From Saccoglossus kowalevskii (taxonomy: Eukaryota; Hemichordata; Enteropneusta; Harrimaniidae), in the NCBI RefSeq assembly GCF_000003605.2, contig NW_003114956.1:160317-195401 (forward strand): 35,085 nucleotides of DNA. The letters are read 5' to 3'. The translations under genes and the position numbers were made by a program. Shown in pieces: positions 1 to 9,796 of this stretch. A model generated the notes under the pieces. The model was not told where the DNA came from, ran no database searches, and was given only the letters and a program-made list of their open reading frames with translations. The stretch's first letter is position 1. Every line of letters begins with the position of its first letter.

Positions 1-17
1 GTGCAAATATGCATTGA

Positions 18-132
18 ATGGAGAATGAAAGACGTCTTATGATTCGATGGTTTGTGGAAGGCCATGCATTGTATAATCTCAAGATTTCCTGTCCATTGTG
101 CCACTTGTCTCTCAACAACAAGGACCATTTAT
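18..132 (+). CDS. Possible exon with CxxC motif (left edge)
   Basis: The frame starting at 18 is open to a stop at 201-203, after an in-frame stop at 15-17. It reads as plausible protein with the stretch LYNLKISCPLCHLSL, a CPxC knuckle with hydrophobic flanks. A possible splice donor (T|GTAATA) follows 132, and splicing to an acceptor at 271-272 would keep the frame of the next exon-like block. Known: POT1-type telomere proteins carry a CPxCH zinc knuckle in their third OB fold, and the local pattern resembles it. Inference: this could be part of such a gene running in from the left. There is no good acceptor in the 17 visible bases before it, so the true start is unknown. It may be chance. 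Confidence 0.22.
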
Positions 133-272
133 GTAATAAAAGAAACGTGGTTTCTCATCACTTCCTTTTCTGCTTTCATACCATAATTTGCCATGTTGTT
201 TGAGTAGCCTGCGACAACACTCATCATCCATCTTTATGCTTGCGTCTTCCCAATGCTTTGTAAAACTTACAG

Positions 273-448
273 CTGACCCCTTTTATCGGAGTAAATGTTC
301 AGCTCATTGTGAAGTTACCAGTTTAGATCCAAAAGATTTAAACCCTGTTTGTGTTAAGTGTCAGTCAAGTAGCTCTGCAAGCTGCATCGAGAAAAGTCAC
401 TCAAACTTAATGATAGATTCCGAAGATTTTGCATTGGAATGCATCAAG
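273..448 (+). CDS. Probable internal exon, cysteine-rich, POT1-like zinc/OB-fold (tentative)
   Basis: This is the most gene-like block in the window. The frame (codons starting at 275) is open from 140 to 547, richer in G+C than its flanks, and its translation looks like real protein: DPFYRSKCSAHCEVTSLDP, then PKDLNPVCVKC (a CxxC pair), then serine-rich and acidic stretches ending DFALECIK. A plausible acceptor (acttacAG at 271-272) and a strong donor (AAG|GTACGA at 449) bound it. Joined to the block ending at 132 through a 140-bp intron, the phase matches. The Y-R to C-x-x-C spacing (22 residues) resembles the zinc-binding third OB fold of POT1, but sequence identity is low. I could not find the expected C-terminal exon downstream, so it may be a gene fragment, another zinc-ribbon protein, or a pseudogene. 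Confidence 0.38.
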
Positions 449-604
449 GTACGAGAAGTTGTACCTGTTGTATGTATTTTCAAAATAAGGAATATCATGC
501 TTGTATTTGTAATACCTGAATATCAAGTCTACGTCAGTGAAATTTAATTTTGACATAAGTGGAGATCTGTTTTGCTTGAATTCCTTTGAAACCACTAGCT
601 TGAA

Positions 605-816
605 TACTGTGGAATACTTTATTTTAGCTGGAATTAATTTTCGCTGAAAAGGCATTTTGGGTGTTTTGTATGGAATTTATTTTCACTGATTTTTGATGAG
701 TTGAATGTGGAATATAGGGAAAAAAGTATATTCGCTGGATTTTATTTTCACGGAATCATCCTTTCAGCGAAAATAGCGAAAATAAATTCCAAGCGAAAAT
801 AAAGTATTCTACAGTA
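605..816 (+). mobile_element. Family 1 palindromic MITE, copy A
   Basis: A 212-bp element begins TACTGTGGAATACTTTATTT and ends with the inverted form AAATAAAGTATTCTACAGTA. The interior holds several degenerate copies of TTTTCGCTG in both orientations, so the whole strand can fold back. It has no coding capacity. TA at each edge fits a TA target duplication, as in Tc1/mariner-type MITEs. It is one of the best-preserved copies. Short reading frames across it are by-products of the palindrome. Confidence 0.88.
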
Positions 817-825
817 ACTAAAAGA

Positions 826-1150
826 ACTAGGACCTCCTGGAAAACTATTTATTTGAATCCTAGAACTAGAAATTTCTAGGCACCATTTGTTTGATTCTGT
901 AGAAGAATTGAGAGCCCCCTAGAAAATCCTGGAATTAGAACCTCAGAGAAAACCATTTGCTTGAATAACTGGATGAATAGAGACCCCCTAGAAGACTGTT
1001 TAAAGCACTGAACGATTGAGGACCCCCTAGAAAATTGTTTGAATCCTGGAATTAGAACCTCCCAGAAAACCATTTGCTTGAATAACTGGAGGAATAGAGA
1101 CCCCCTAGAAGACTGTTTAAAGCACTGAACGATTGAGACCCCCTGGAAAT
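826..1150. repeat. Imperfect tandem duplication, about 117-bp unit
   Basis: Two close copies start at 927 and 1044 (each TCCTGGAATTAGAACCTC, then aaaccatttgcttgaataac, then gaccccctagaagactg). A degenerate partial copy lies upstream from about 826 (gacctcctggaaaac, gaatcctagaactag). Inside each unit are shorter echoes of CCCCCTAGAA and CTTGAAT, suggesting an older, shorter repeat. An open frame on the minus strand (876-1265) follows the duplication and repeats the peptide FKQSSRGS; it is most likely a by-product. Confidence 0.8.
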
Positions 1151-1300
1151 CATTTAATGATTGATTATATCTAACCGTTTGTATTTTTGTCACAAAAAAA
1201 ATATAAATGCAAGTTTTTATCTGGACATTATGCATGACACAGTATGGGCCATACCAACTTACCATCCCAGAGTGGTATCCACTTTCACATTCACATTAAC

Positions 1301-1319
1301 GGTCTGTCAATGACAGACC
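1301..1319. promoter_or_regulatory. Perfect palindrome GGTCTGTCA-A-TGACAGACC
   Basis: Nine-base arms surround a single A. The core TGTCAaTGACA is two inverted TGACA half-sites, the kind recognised by TALE homeodomain proteins, and GTCTG/CAGAC resembles a Smad half-site. The palindrome is seen directly; protein binding is inference. Confidence 0.4.
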
Positions 1320-1835
1320 CCTATAATGGACCTGTGTGTACTGTGTCTTTTTTGTGTCTGACTGTCTGGAGAGGAGGGAATACACAGTGAAATCTTTTAG
1401 TGATTTTTGCCTACAACCAAGACAGTGTGGTGTTCTATTGTGAAGATGGAAGAGTAGATCTGATTAAAAAGAATTGATTTCACTTAACTTTCACAGGCAT
1501 GAGTGTTTCTAACAATACTGCTGTCACAATGGCAATGGCCCAAGGAAAGGATTGCCACCTACTTCAAACATCTTAGATTCCAACTGACCGTGTTCCTCGA
1601 GTATATGTTCAATATTTTGTTTTGGCAGTGACGCACCCTACTGTAAATCACTCTACTCTCCAGCAATGTTCATTTTAAACTGATGACAAAACTACCCAAC
1701 AGTGCTTTGAATCTCATGACTTTTTTAACCAATCACAAAACCTCTTGGTTCTGTTCAGTGGGTCACAAAATTGCACATCATGTGACTATTTTTAACAATC
1801 ATAAACTGAAAAGTATACATTGTTTCATAAATCCT

Positions 1836-1848
1836 AGGTCAGAGGTCA
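1836..1848 (+). promoter_or_regulatory. Perfect DR1 nuclear-receptor-like site
   Basis: AGGTCA-G-AGGTCA, two perfect half-sites one base apart, the DR1 arrangement bound by HNF4, RXR or COUP-type receptors. It lies just upstream of the CpG-dense patch at 1895-2245, which makes a regulatory role more plausible than for an isolated motif. Binding is inferred. Confidence 0.4.
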
Positions 1849-1894
1849 AATGGGAGAAATCATCAATTGGGATGCTCAGAATAGACTATTTTCC

Positions 1895-2245
1895 GTACAC
1901 TGCGAGAATCACGCGTTATGCGTGAAATCGAACGTAAAAACAGGACAAACAAAGGTCATAGCGTCGTAGTGGCGTCAAACATTGCGTGGGATTCGATAAA
2001 CGCGAAAATATTTTGGGGGCATTTCCATGCTTACTAATGTGCTGTCCACATTTGATGATAAGCAATTTCGATTAAGTAAGGGTATTCGGAAGCAATATTC
2101 CTCTGTCAAAGATCGGCCTGTCGATGTGAGCTACGAAATAAAGAAATACGAGTTGAAAAGCAAATCGTTCGATTTTTGCGGCAGACGTTCGACGCGCGTC
2201 TTTTATGCATCTCGCGAGATCTCGCAGTTGAACGGAAAATCACCT
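1895..2245. promoter_or_regulatory. CpG-dense patch with TCTCGCGAGA motif, candidate promoter
   Basis: CpG is clearly denser here than in the surrounding AT-rich DNA (ACGCGT, TTCGAT, GACGCGCGTC, several others). At 2210-2219 is TCTCGCGAGA, the palindrome known from CpG-island promoters of housekeeping genes and bound by BANP in mammals. A DR1 site lies 50 bp upstream. Together these suggest a promoter or first exon. Direction is uncertain: an 81-codon frame runs on the plus strand (2027-2272), while the minus strand shows no obvious frame. Confidence 0.4.
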
Positions 2246-2272
2246 ATTGTTCTCATTTCTTTGAAAGACTAG
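2027..2272 (+). CDS. Small open frame in the CpG-dense patch, unrecognised
   Basis: An ATG-started frame of 81 codons (MLTNVLSTFDDKQFRLSK...) lies almost wholly inside the CpG-dense patch. The predicted peptide is basic and hydrophilic, with many lysines and arginines, no signal peptide or membrane segment, and one cysteine. I recognise no family. In favour: unusual composition and a nearby TCTCGCGAGA motif. Against: it is short, lacks a recognisable domain, and CpG-rich DNA has fewer stops by chance. It could be a first exon, an ORF in a 5' leader, or noncoding. Confidence 0.2.
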   Translation: MLTNVLSTFDDKQFRLSKGIRKQYSSVKDRPVDVSYEIKKYELKSKSFDFCGRRSTRVFYASREISQLNGKSPIVLISLKD

Positions 2273-2705
2273 TGTATTCATGATTTGAGCTGTTTTTGCG
2301 GTCTACCAGAAAATAAATAATAAAATGCAAAAAGTAAATTTTAAAGACATATTTAACAAAAAGATTTTTTTTATTTTAATCTGATTGTATACGAATATTT
2401 AAAAATAGGTTAAAAAGTTCTAAAATTCATGAACTAAAAAACATGTTCTCTTAAAATGTACTGACAATGTAAAATAGCCCTACTTCACAAGTTCTTGTAT
2501 GTTATGGAGTCGTGGTGGTGTGAAACCTACAAATACTGGGACAAGTACTGACCAGATGAGTTCCATTGGATATTGATGACCTGGAGTTTGATTGTTATAC
2601 TTTGTGTCTGGAATGAAGTATATGAGTTAATGGAACATATGGTATGCAATGTCTGTGTGGTTTATGGGTCAGTGATAATTGGTGCTGTACCTAGGGACTC
2701 TACCT

Positions 2706-2732
2706 TGTGTGTGTGTGTGTGAGGGGGGGGGG
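2706..2732. repeat. (TG)n microsatellite followed by a G run
   Basis: About eight TG units are followed by GA and nine to ten G. A simple-sequence tract. Confidence 0.9.
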
Positions 2733-3212
2733 CACTTGTTGGATTTGGATTAGTGAACAAATATGGGAAGTTGACTTTACAGAAATATGTTGTGATTATT
2801 TAAATTATGTATATTGATCTTTAACACATGAAAATAACCACATGTCAATATTCACAGTGTGATTTGCATGATTTTTTAATCAACACCTCGTATTAATGAA
2901 GTGGCTACTTGAAATATACCACCGGTATGCATAAAGGTTATTGGTTTAATCCATGCACCTGAATTTCGCCCCACCCCTGTAAACTAAGAACAGACTTCTC
3001 AAGGTAGAGTGAACCAAGTGAGTATTGGTCACCAAATCCCGGAGGAGAATAACGCACTGGAGAAGATCTAAGATGTTTATTGCTCAACTGCTAGGCCTGG
3101 AACTGAGTCTAAGTACTCATGAGGTGTTCCATATATCAATATCATTATGCAAATAACTAAACTAAGTGTCATAGCCTCAAATCATCACCTCCCCAATCAA
3201 CACAACAATAGA

Positions 3213-3224
3213 GGGGGGGGGGGG
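3213..3224. repeat. Homopolymer of 12 G
   Basis: An uninterrupted run of G, likely length-variable between individuals and error-prone in sequencing. Confidence 0.9.
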
Positions 3225-3898
3225 TTACATTGGTCCTGTGTGAGGGTCCAACTTATGTTTATTATATTAAATTCAAGCAAACTGATAATTTGATGTGTTT
3301 TTTTGTGGTAGTTTATTGATAATGTGCAAGTTTAGAAGAATTGGAAATCCATTATTTGTATCATATTGTTGATGGGTTACAAACTAATCACAAAATTATC
3401 AGGGATTCTCTACTTATTTATCAACTTTAGGTTGAATCACGGCATGCAATGTATGTACGTGGTAAAAAAGATTCATATGATAGTTGTAATGAGAAGACAA
3501 ATACCACTCTTGCACCATTGCAAGGTGTACCTGTCAATTGTAATTAACAAATAAACAGGATTTGAATTTGTCAAGGTGAAATCAGACAAGCCTTTCACTT
3601 TGTCCATTAGGCTCAATAGACTAGACTTCCCTGAAATGGACGTGTTCCTCGGATGAGGGAGAATCGCTCTTACCCCCGATTACTGGGAACTCCCTTGTGA
3701 CTAGTATAACTTTTAATGACTGTTTTCCTGCACAGTAGAAGTATTTAATGGTACATTCTCTACGTCTGCGGGTAACAAAGAAGAAAAGCATTAATGTATT
3801 AGCTCGCTTGCCTTGTGTCATGAATTACGATAACCTTTCAAAGGAAACGAGAACAAACCTATGCGTGACATGAGTAATGATTTCTCGCATTTAACCTC

Positions 3899-3911
3899 TG
3901 ACCACTGACCT
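3899..3911 (-). promoter_or_regulatory. DR1-like nuclear receptor site
   Basis: On the minus strand this reads AGGTCA-G-TGGTCA, one mismatch from a perfect DR1. It is the second such site in the window. Isolated motif; function not shown. Confidence 0.25.
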
Positions 3912-4100
3912 GTGATTTTTCTGTTTGCTCAGCAATTTTGACTATTAATACGGCCAATTTTAATATTATTATTATTTTGTGCCCTTACAGAGACGTGCTC
4001 TGTATGGGCAGCATTCTAAGCATCATCGATGTACTGATTATGTCCGGTGAGCAGGCAGTTTTCAAACTTGTTTGATCCACGTCCAATTTTGATATGTAGT

Positions 4101-4247
4101 TACTGTAAAATACTTTTAATTAAGCCGGAATTAATTTTCGCTGAAAAGGCATTGTAGGTGTTCTGTGCGATATTTATTTTCGCTGATTTCTGATGCATTG
4201 AATGTGAAATATAGGAAAAAAATATATATTCGCTGGATTGTATTTAT
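4101..4247 (+). mobile_element. Family 1 MITE, copy B, right end missing
   Basis: Begins TACTGTAAAATACTTTTAAT and follows the family through the internal TATATTCGCTGGATT, then changes to unrelated sequence near 4247. The right inverted end is lost, so this is a truncated relic that could no longer be moved. Confidence 0.8.
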
Positions 4248-5124
4248 CCTGCCTTGAAGAGCGCTACAAAATGTAGTTAATACATTTGTATGTATATTTC
4301 TATGAAATCCTGGCTTGTATCAAGGCTAGACAGCATGAACTTTCTTAGAATTTATATGAATAATTATGTAAAGTAAAGAAAAATGTGTGGCATTAATAGT
4401 TTGTATTTATACCAAGTACTGAGTGAGTACTGACTGTCTTGTAATGCACATAACTTAGGTCATACATCTTAGGATATTTACCTATAACTAGGATTTCTAA
4501 ATTTGCTGAGATAAACTGTGATTTTTTTTCTATAAATTCTCCTCTCATCGCTAGTCACCCTCTTCCCCACCCCACGAATGAACTCGGATATGTGACCTCT
4601 GCAGGTTCATAAAGACCTACATTTTCCCCTGTGACTATCTTAACAATACTTATGCAAACCCAGTTTCAAACAGTACTGCGTGTACAGGTAGCAAGACTAT
4701 TATTCAGCAATGTGTTGTTCAGACAATTATAATAAAATGAAGTGGCGACTGCTTTTGAAATTGGACATGTCCTTCATTTAAGTGCGATGCTACTGTGGAC
4801 TGGTGCAGGAATCTTACACAAATATAGGGAAGTTTGCACAACTGATGGATTAGACTAGAAATGAATTCCAGTGAACACAAATTGAAGCTACTTGTTTGAG
4901 GGAACTGAAATGAATTCACCAGCCATTGTCTGCTGATACTCACTAGGAACAAATACCATAGGGGGATGGTTTGTTGAGACACTTTGTTCACATGTCGGCA
5001 AGTCATGTGAAATTAAGATTAAGAAATTGTTCTTTATGTATGATGTCCTTGCAACGATAAAAAGAATATGCGTGGGCCTTGGATTGTCCGAATCCACTTA
5101 TCCACGAAGTTGTTCGTTAAAAAG
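4248..5124. other. No supported gene
   Basis: AT-rich unique sequence. Short frames on the minus strand (4719-5006, 4888-5097) overlap each other and have no recognisable features. No tandem repeat or RNA gene noted. Confidence 0.55.
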
Positions 5125-5306
5125 TACTGTAAATTCTGTATCAGAAACCGCGGTTTCTATTAAAATGGTACAATGCAATAGAGGGGATGCTTCTATTGGA
5201 GCACCTAAACATATGAGAAATGGTGAATTTTTGGTTCTCAATTATTCAAAAAGAATGGGTGCGACTTCTATTAGGGATGCGGCTCTTAATACAGATTTTC
5301 CGGTAG
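5125..5306 (+). mobile_element. Family 3 MITE, copy A
   Basis: Begins TACTGTAAATTCTGTATCAG and ends with the diverged inverse (TTAATACAGATTTTCCGGTA). The interior shares long blocks with the copies at 6390 and 19119: GAAATGGTGAATTTTTGGTT, TCAATTATTCAAAAAGAATG and the arm CTTCTATTAGGGATGCGGCT. This is the longest copy: it keeps a stretch (about 5182-5215) missing from copy B. Noncoding; the frame across it (5027-5314) is a by-product. It abuts family 1 copy C at a shared TA. Confidence 0.82.
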
Positions 5307-5509
5307 TTTTGTGAAATACTTTCTTTTAGCTGGAATTAATTTTCGCTGAAAATAATTTGTGGGTGTTTTGTATGGAATTTATTTTCACTGATTTCTGACG
5401 AGTTGAATGCAAAATATAGGAAAAAAGGTATATTCACTTGATTTTATTTTCACTAAATCATTCCTGCAGAAAAAATTATTTTCAAGCGAAAATAAAGTAT
5501 ATTACAGTA
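5307..5509 (+). mobile_element. Family 1 MITE, copy C
   Basis: The left end is altered (TTTTGTGAAATACTTTCTTT) but the body and right end (AAAATAAAGTATATTACAGTA region) match the family. It starts where family 3 copy A ends, with a common TA at 5305-5306, as if one inserted at the terminal TA of the other. Confidence 0.82.
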
Positions 5510-6389
5510 TCACCTGTATGTTTTATTACACAGGCACAAAATGGCAACATTCACACATACTCATGTCTTGATCCCATCTCATAAATGTGTAATCTCAGGT
5601 ATTTTGCACATGTTGTAAAAATAGTCTGTGCAGATCTGGCTTTTTATTGGTTTTTCTTTACATTTGGCTGAAATAAAAGTCACCACGCAGTGATTCATGG
5701 GTCACTGATGCATGTCTCCGCATAATTCAAACATGGCGAGAAGTTCATCAAAAAGTTCATTGATAACATGTGTAAAGAAGTCTATTTACTGTGTACATCA
5801 TTTGGTGTTTTTGAGCGACTTAATCTCTTTGCTGAAGCCTGAAAGAGAGATGTATTGTGAACAGTTTGGATATGTGGGTGGCCCCCATCAAGTCTGACTG
5901 TTTATAAGTTCCATTATTCACCAATTGATTGCAAGTTTCTTTCTAAAAAAAAAAAAGAGAGAGAGAGGACCCGCTTATTACCCTAGCTTGATAAAAACCG
6001 ATAGAGGCAAGTCTATTGATCATTGGGACACGTTGTGATTCTTCAAAAGAGGACGTGGCAGTTCATGGGTGTATCTGCGTCATCTCGTCACTTGAAAGCA
6101 TTTCAATGAGTTTACAAATTTGTTTGTTATTGTTGTTTATGAATGTTGTACAGCAGGCAATCTAAGCATTTGCTGGCTGATCTTTTCCATGTAAAAATGA
6201 TGCTCTGAAAATAATGTTCTTGAATTGTTCATAAGTTAAAAGCAGTTTTTTTGTTATTGTTCTAAAATTGACATTTCAGGGATATTTTTGGTAACAAATT
6301 GGGTAAGCATTTGTGGTACAAGTATTTGTGAAATTTGTTTTTCTAGTTCAATTTTGTTTTATCTTCATGACATTTTTAAGTACCGGTAA
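5510..6389. other. No supported gene; A-run and GA repeat
   Basis: AT-rich sequence with an A-run plus short (GA)n at 5946-5968. The frame 5712-5897 shows no recognisable feature. Confidence 0.55.
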
Positions 6390-6539
6390 TACTGTAAAAT
6401 CTGTATTAGAAGCTGTGGCTTCTATTAAAATGGTAGAATGCAACAAATGAGAAATGGTGAATTTTTGATTCTCAATTATTCAAAAATAATGGGTGCGACT
6501 TCCATTAGGGATGCGGCTTCTGATACAGATTTTAGGGTA
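6390..6539 (+). mobile_element. Family 3 MITE, copy B
   Basis: Begins TACTGTAAAATCTGTATTAG and ends CTTCTGATACAGATTTTAGG-GTA. It matches copy A throughout but lacks about 30 internal bases. The inverted ends (CTGTATTAGAAGC and GCTTCTGATACAG) are clear. Length 150 bp, noncoding. Confidence 0.85.
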
Positions 6540-7158
6540 TATAACGTAATTGATGATTTTATAACATTCATGATGAAAAACACTTCATGAAAGTTTTCAC
6601 TGACATGCAATAACTTGTCTCGCGAAATTAAAGCAATTTACAGTAATGTACAAGACTATGCGAAAATTACACATGGATCAAAAACGAATTAGCTGGAGTT
6701 CTATATATTTCTAGTCATGTGGATAAATCTAATAATGTTGCTTTGAAATGAGAATCATACATTTATGGTGAAAGAGAAGTACTCTCAAGTCAGATCTACA
6801 TGTACTCCATGAATCAGAAAAGAAATAATCTCTCCTTCTACAAACTTTAATCTGTTAATTTGTCTTCGTTCTATAATTTCTTTATTTATGTCAGGATAAA
6901 TTGATATCCTGATGAATATAAACATTGTGAAGATTTTGAGAATAATGGCTGCTTGAATGTCAATGTCAAATTAAACCACCATTTTTAAAATATTAAATTT
7001 TTCCATATATCTTTATTAATTATTATTGCCTGCAATACCAAATTCTATTAGACTATTAGCCTCATAACAATTATTTAAATAATCAGAACAGAAAATTGGA
7101 ATTGCTACTCAGACCACACATTTTGACATGGAAGCACGAATACTGACGATATATTCAC
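6540..7158. other. No supported gene; very AT-rich
   Basis: Unique AT-rich sequence, most extreme near 6980-7080. No repeat or gene signal seen. Confidence 0.6.
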
Positions 7159-7361
7159 TACTGTAGAATACTTTATTTTAGCTAGAATTAATTTTCGCTG
7201 AAACGACTTTTTGGGTGTTTTGTATAGAATTTATTTTTACTGATTTTTGACATGTTGAATGAAAAATATATGAAAAAAGGTATATTCGTTGGATTTTATT
7301 TTCACTGAATCATTTAAATTAATTGAAAATAATTCCAAGCGAAAATAAAGTATTTTACAGT
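7159..7361 (+). mobile_element. Family 1 MITE, copy D
   Basis: Begins TACTGTAGAATACTTTATTT and ends AAAATAAAGTATTTTACAGT, in the same orientation as copy A. It carries scattered substitutions, and the right-end TA is changed to TT. Noncoding palindrome. Confidence 0.87.
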
Positions 7362-9330
7362 TTTTTAAAAGTACACAATGACTTAAACCAGAAATTGCAT
7401 CTATTTCATGTTTGACCATAGAAATACTAGATATAGAACAAATATGATAACTCTTAGAATACTTCATAAATATGTTTTTAGCATGAAACGGTTGTTATCT
7501 ATTTTCTTGATCTTCGACGAGGAAAATGTAAACACATTATTTCAATGCCCATAATTTATTACTACATGTATGTGGTGAAACAGTAATCACCGGGATACGC
7601 TATTACGAACATTGGTCGCTGAATACAACTTTGTTGCAGGTATTGGTATGTATATACCCCCTCCCCCCCCAGGGAACTGATTTAAATTGGCGAGTCTGGA
7701 GCAACCCCAAGAGACATTACAATCTAATAAGATTGTATTTGTCAATTGGTGAATGATATACTGAGTTTATATAAGTTTGAAGCTACAAGTTACCATGTCT
7801 AACGGAGACAATAAGAACTCCATCCATCATGTCTCTAAGATTGGAAACTGAATTCCCGAACGGGATCATCCGTTGTAAGAAACTCCAGTCTATACAATGG
7901 AGGTGGTATTCAACCAAATTGTGTTGGAATTGTCCCAGGAGTGCTTAAACCCGTTGGGAACTGATTTCTTTCTTTTGTAAATTAAGTGTATAAATGTTTT
8001 CATTGCTATAAGCTGAAACTTTGTGGTGTGAAATAGTTCGGTAGTTTGATGCGATGGGTAGGTGTCGTAGACCATCAGCTGTGTTATGTCTTTGTTGTTA
8101 CTGTGCTAGTACTTTGCTAACGGGGCCAAGAAGGTTAATGATGCAAACTATGATGAGACAATTTCTCTATTCACCGACTGTAATAATGGTGGTAATTGGT
8201 ACCTTTCTTAACCTTGACTGTTTGTACTGGGACTTCATAATAGGGGGTGGAACGTTTGATCTTCTTTTGAGTTAGCGGTTTCTTTCGAAAGTTATACACA
8301 AGAATGTGGAACATTTGTCCCTGAATCATATCTCGGATATATGCTGCGTTAACGCCGCATTGAGACCAGCCACCATGCATTGTATAACGTTCTCTTTTAA
8401 CGCTTCAACAGTCTACATATCCGTGTGGAAGTCAGGCAGATTTTGATGGCGGTATTCGCAACTGATGACTCATTAACAAAACAAACTTTACTACTCCTGA
8501 TTTTGCAAGTCAGGAAGTTGAAAACAAATTTCACCTCTATCAATCTTCCCAAAAGATAACTTGATAAATTATGTTGAAACTTCATTTCATTCTTTAAATT
8601 GTAAATATTAAACCATACAAATAATACCAAGTTTTGCAATTACTTGTTGAAATCTATGGCCCAGAAAAAAATGTTTCTTGGTATCACATGAGTAAACTTA
8701 AAATAGAATTTTTAGAAAAAATTAAAGAAAGATCAAAGTTTCATGAATAATCAAAATAAACGTGCATATGCATTGAAAACAATTTCTCAAGAAACTTTTT
8801 TTTTTGTCACCTTGCATGTGTTTTCAGTGAGTCAAAAATGTTAATGCCACTAAAGCGGGAGGTACTTTAGTTGATTTCAATTACGCTTACCAATAATCTA
8901 AATAACAATGAACAGGTTTATAGTTCTATTTTCTTTGCGATATCACCAGGACTGCGCTTAGAAACCATTCTTTTCAGCAACCAGGAGATAATTTCCTTTC
9001 AAAACAAGTTATTAGTATGGATTTCTTAAGACACATCAACAGTACTTTTGAGTTGACGTGTTACAATCATGGCTCACTGCATATATATTGATGTGACTTG
9101 ACAATCTATCTAGAAAGAGCCATTATTGCACAATATCAGGTGTCACATGACCTTCCCCTTTACCACAGACTGAGTTCAAACATGCTACAGGCTCCAAAAT
9201 CCCACCTGAAAATTCAAATCTAACTTAGGATGAGCACAAAGGACTTGCAAGTGATAGAAGAAGCAATAACAAGTTCAGGGTCTGAACTGCCATTGCAACA
9301 CTGGGTGTCAAATATCAAAGTCAGGCTTTC
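7362..9330. other. No supported gene; C-run, weak inverted repeats
   Basis: Contains a pyrimidine/C run (7659-7671), imperfect inverted arms near 7844-7866 and 7950-7970 (TTCCCGAACGGG against CCCGTTGGGAA), and a 10-bp palindrome GCGTTAACGC (8343-8352). Overlapping frames at 8054-8275 (+) and 8171-8380 (-) are short. The minus one looks slightly more protein-like, but I recognise no family. Confidence 0.5.
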
Positions 9331-9536
9331 TACTGTAGAATACTTTATTTTCGCTTGGAATTTATTTTCGCTGAAGGGGTGATTCCATTAAAAAATAACA
9401 TCCAGTGAATATACTTTTTTTCCTATATTTCCCATTATACTCATCAAAAATCAGTAAAAATAAATTCCATACAAAACAACCCAGAAGCCTTTTCAGCAAA
9501 AATTAATTCCAGCAAAAAATAAAGTATTCCACAGTA
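9331..9536 (-). mobile_element. Family 1 MITE, copy E, reversed
   Basis: Begins TACTGTAGAATACTTTATTT and continues TCGCTTGGAATTTATTTTCG, which is the right end of the other copies, so this copy is inverted. Ends AAAATAAAGTATTCCACAGTA region. Both edges keep TA. Confidence 0.88.
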
Positions 9537-9694
9537 TTTAAAATTTTACCCTATTCAGGATCAAATATCAAGATTCTTCCCACAATGCTTGGCTGTATTC
9601 ACAGAGTTTGATGACTTCCCTATCATGATGTAGATAATTATTTTCTAACTATAATCAGCAAAAAATAATTAGATAAAAAACACAATTTGGACAT

Positions 9695-9796
9695 ATTTCT
9701 GTACATGATTTGATGATAAAGACTTGCAGATTAGAAATAGAATTTCTGTACATGATTTGATGATAAAGACTTGCAGATTAGAAATAGAATTTCTGT
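9695..9796. repeat. Perfect tandem duplication of a 47-bp unit
   Basis: Two adjacent identical copies start at 9695 and 9742 (ATTTCTGTACATGATTTGAT...), followed by eight bases of a third. The lack of differences points to a recent duplication or an assembly duplication. Confidence 0.92.

Larger units (their letters stand above)
1151..1894. other. No gene seen; palindrome and DR1 site inside
   Basis: This is AT-rich unique sequence. It holds a perfect 9+1+9 palindrome (1301-1319) and a nuclear-receptor-type direct repeat (1836-1848), listed separately. A good acceptor (actttcacAG at 1495-1496) is followed by a short frame (ATG AGT GTT ..., stop after 25 codons). Its phase does not fit the exon-like block ending at 448, so I do not call it. 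Confidence 0.6.
2280..4100. other. Gene-free AT-rich DNA with G-runs
   Basis: I see no supported gene. The stretch contains a (TG)n plus G-run (2706-2732), a 12-G run (3213-3224), an AT-rich tract around 2330-2410, a TATTATTATTATTTT run near 3961-3977, and a DR1-like site at 3899-3911. A frame at 3366-3554 and one at 3621-3821 on the minus strand are short and featureless. Confidence 0.6.

Noticed and set aside
407-655. Minus-strand frame overlapping the left-edge exon
   Set aside because: Part of it is MITE sequence and part is the antisense of the better plus-strand candidate.
1497-1575. Terminal exon joined to the block ending at 448
   Set aside because: Phase does not match (immediate stop when joined), so it cannot follow directly.
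7844-7970. Fold-back element around TTCCCGAACGGG
   Set aside because: The arms need gaps and mismatches to pair, and no target duplication is visible.
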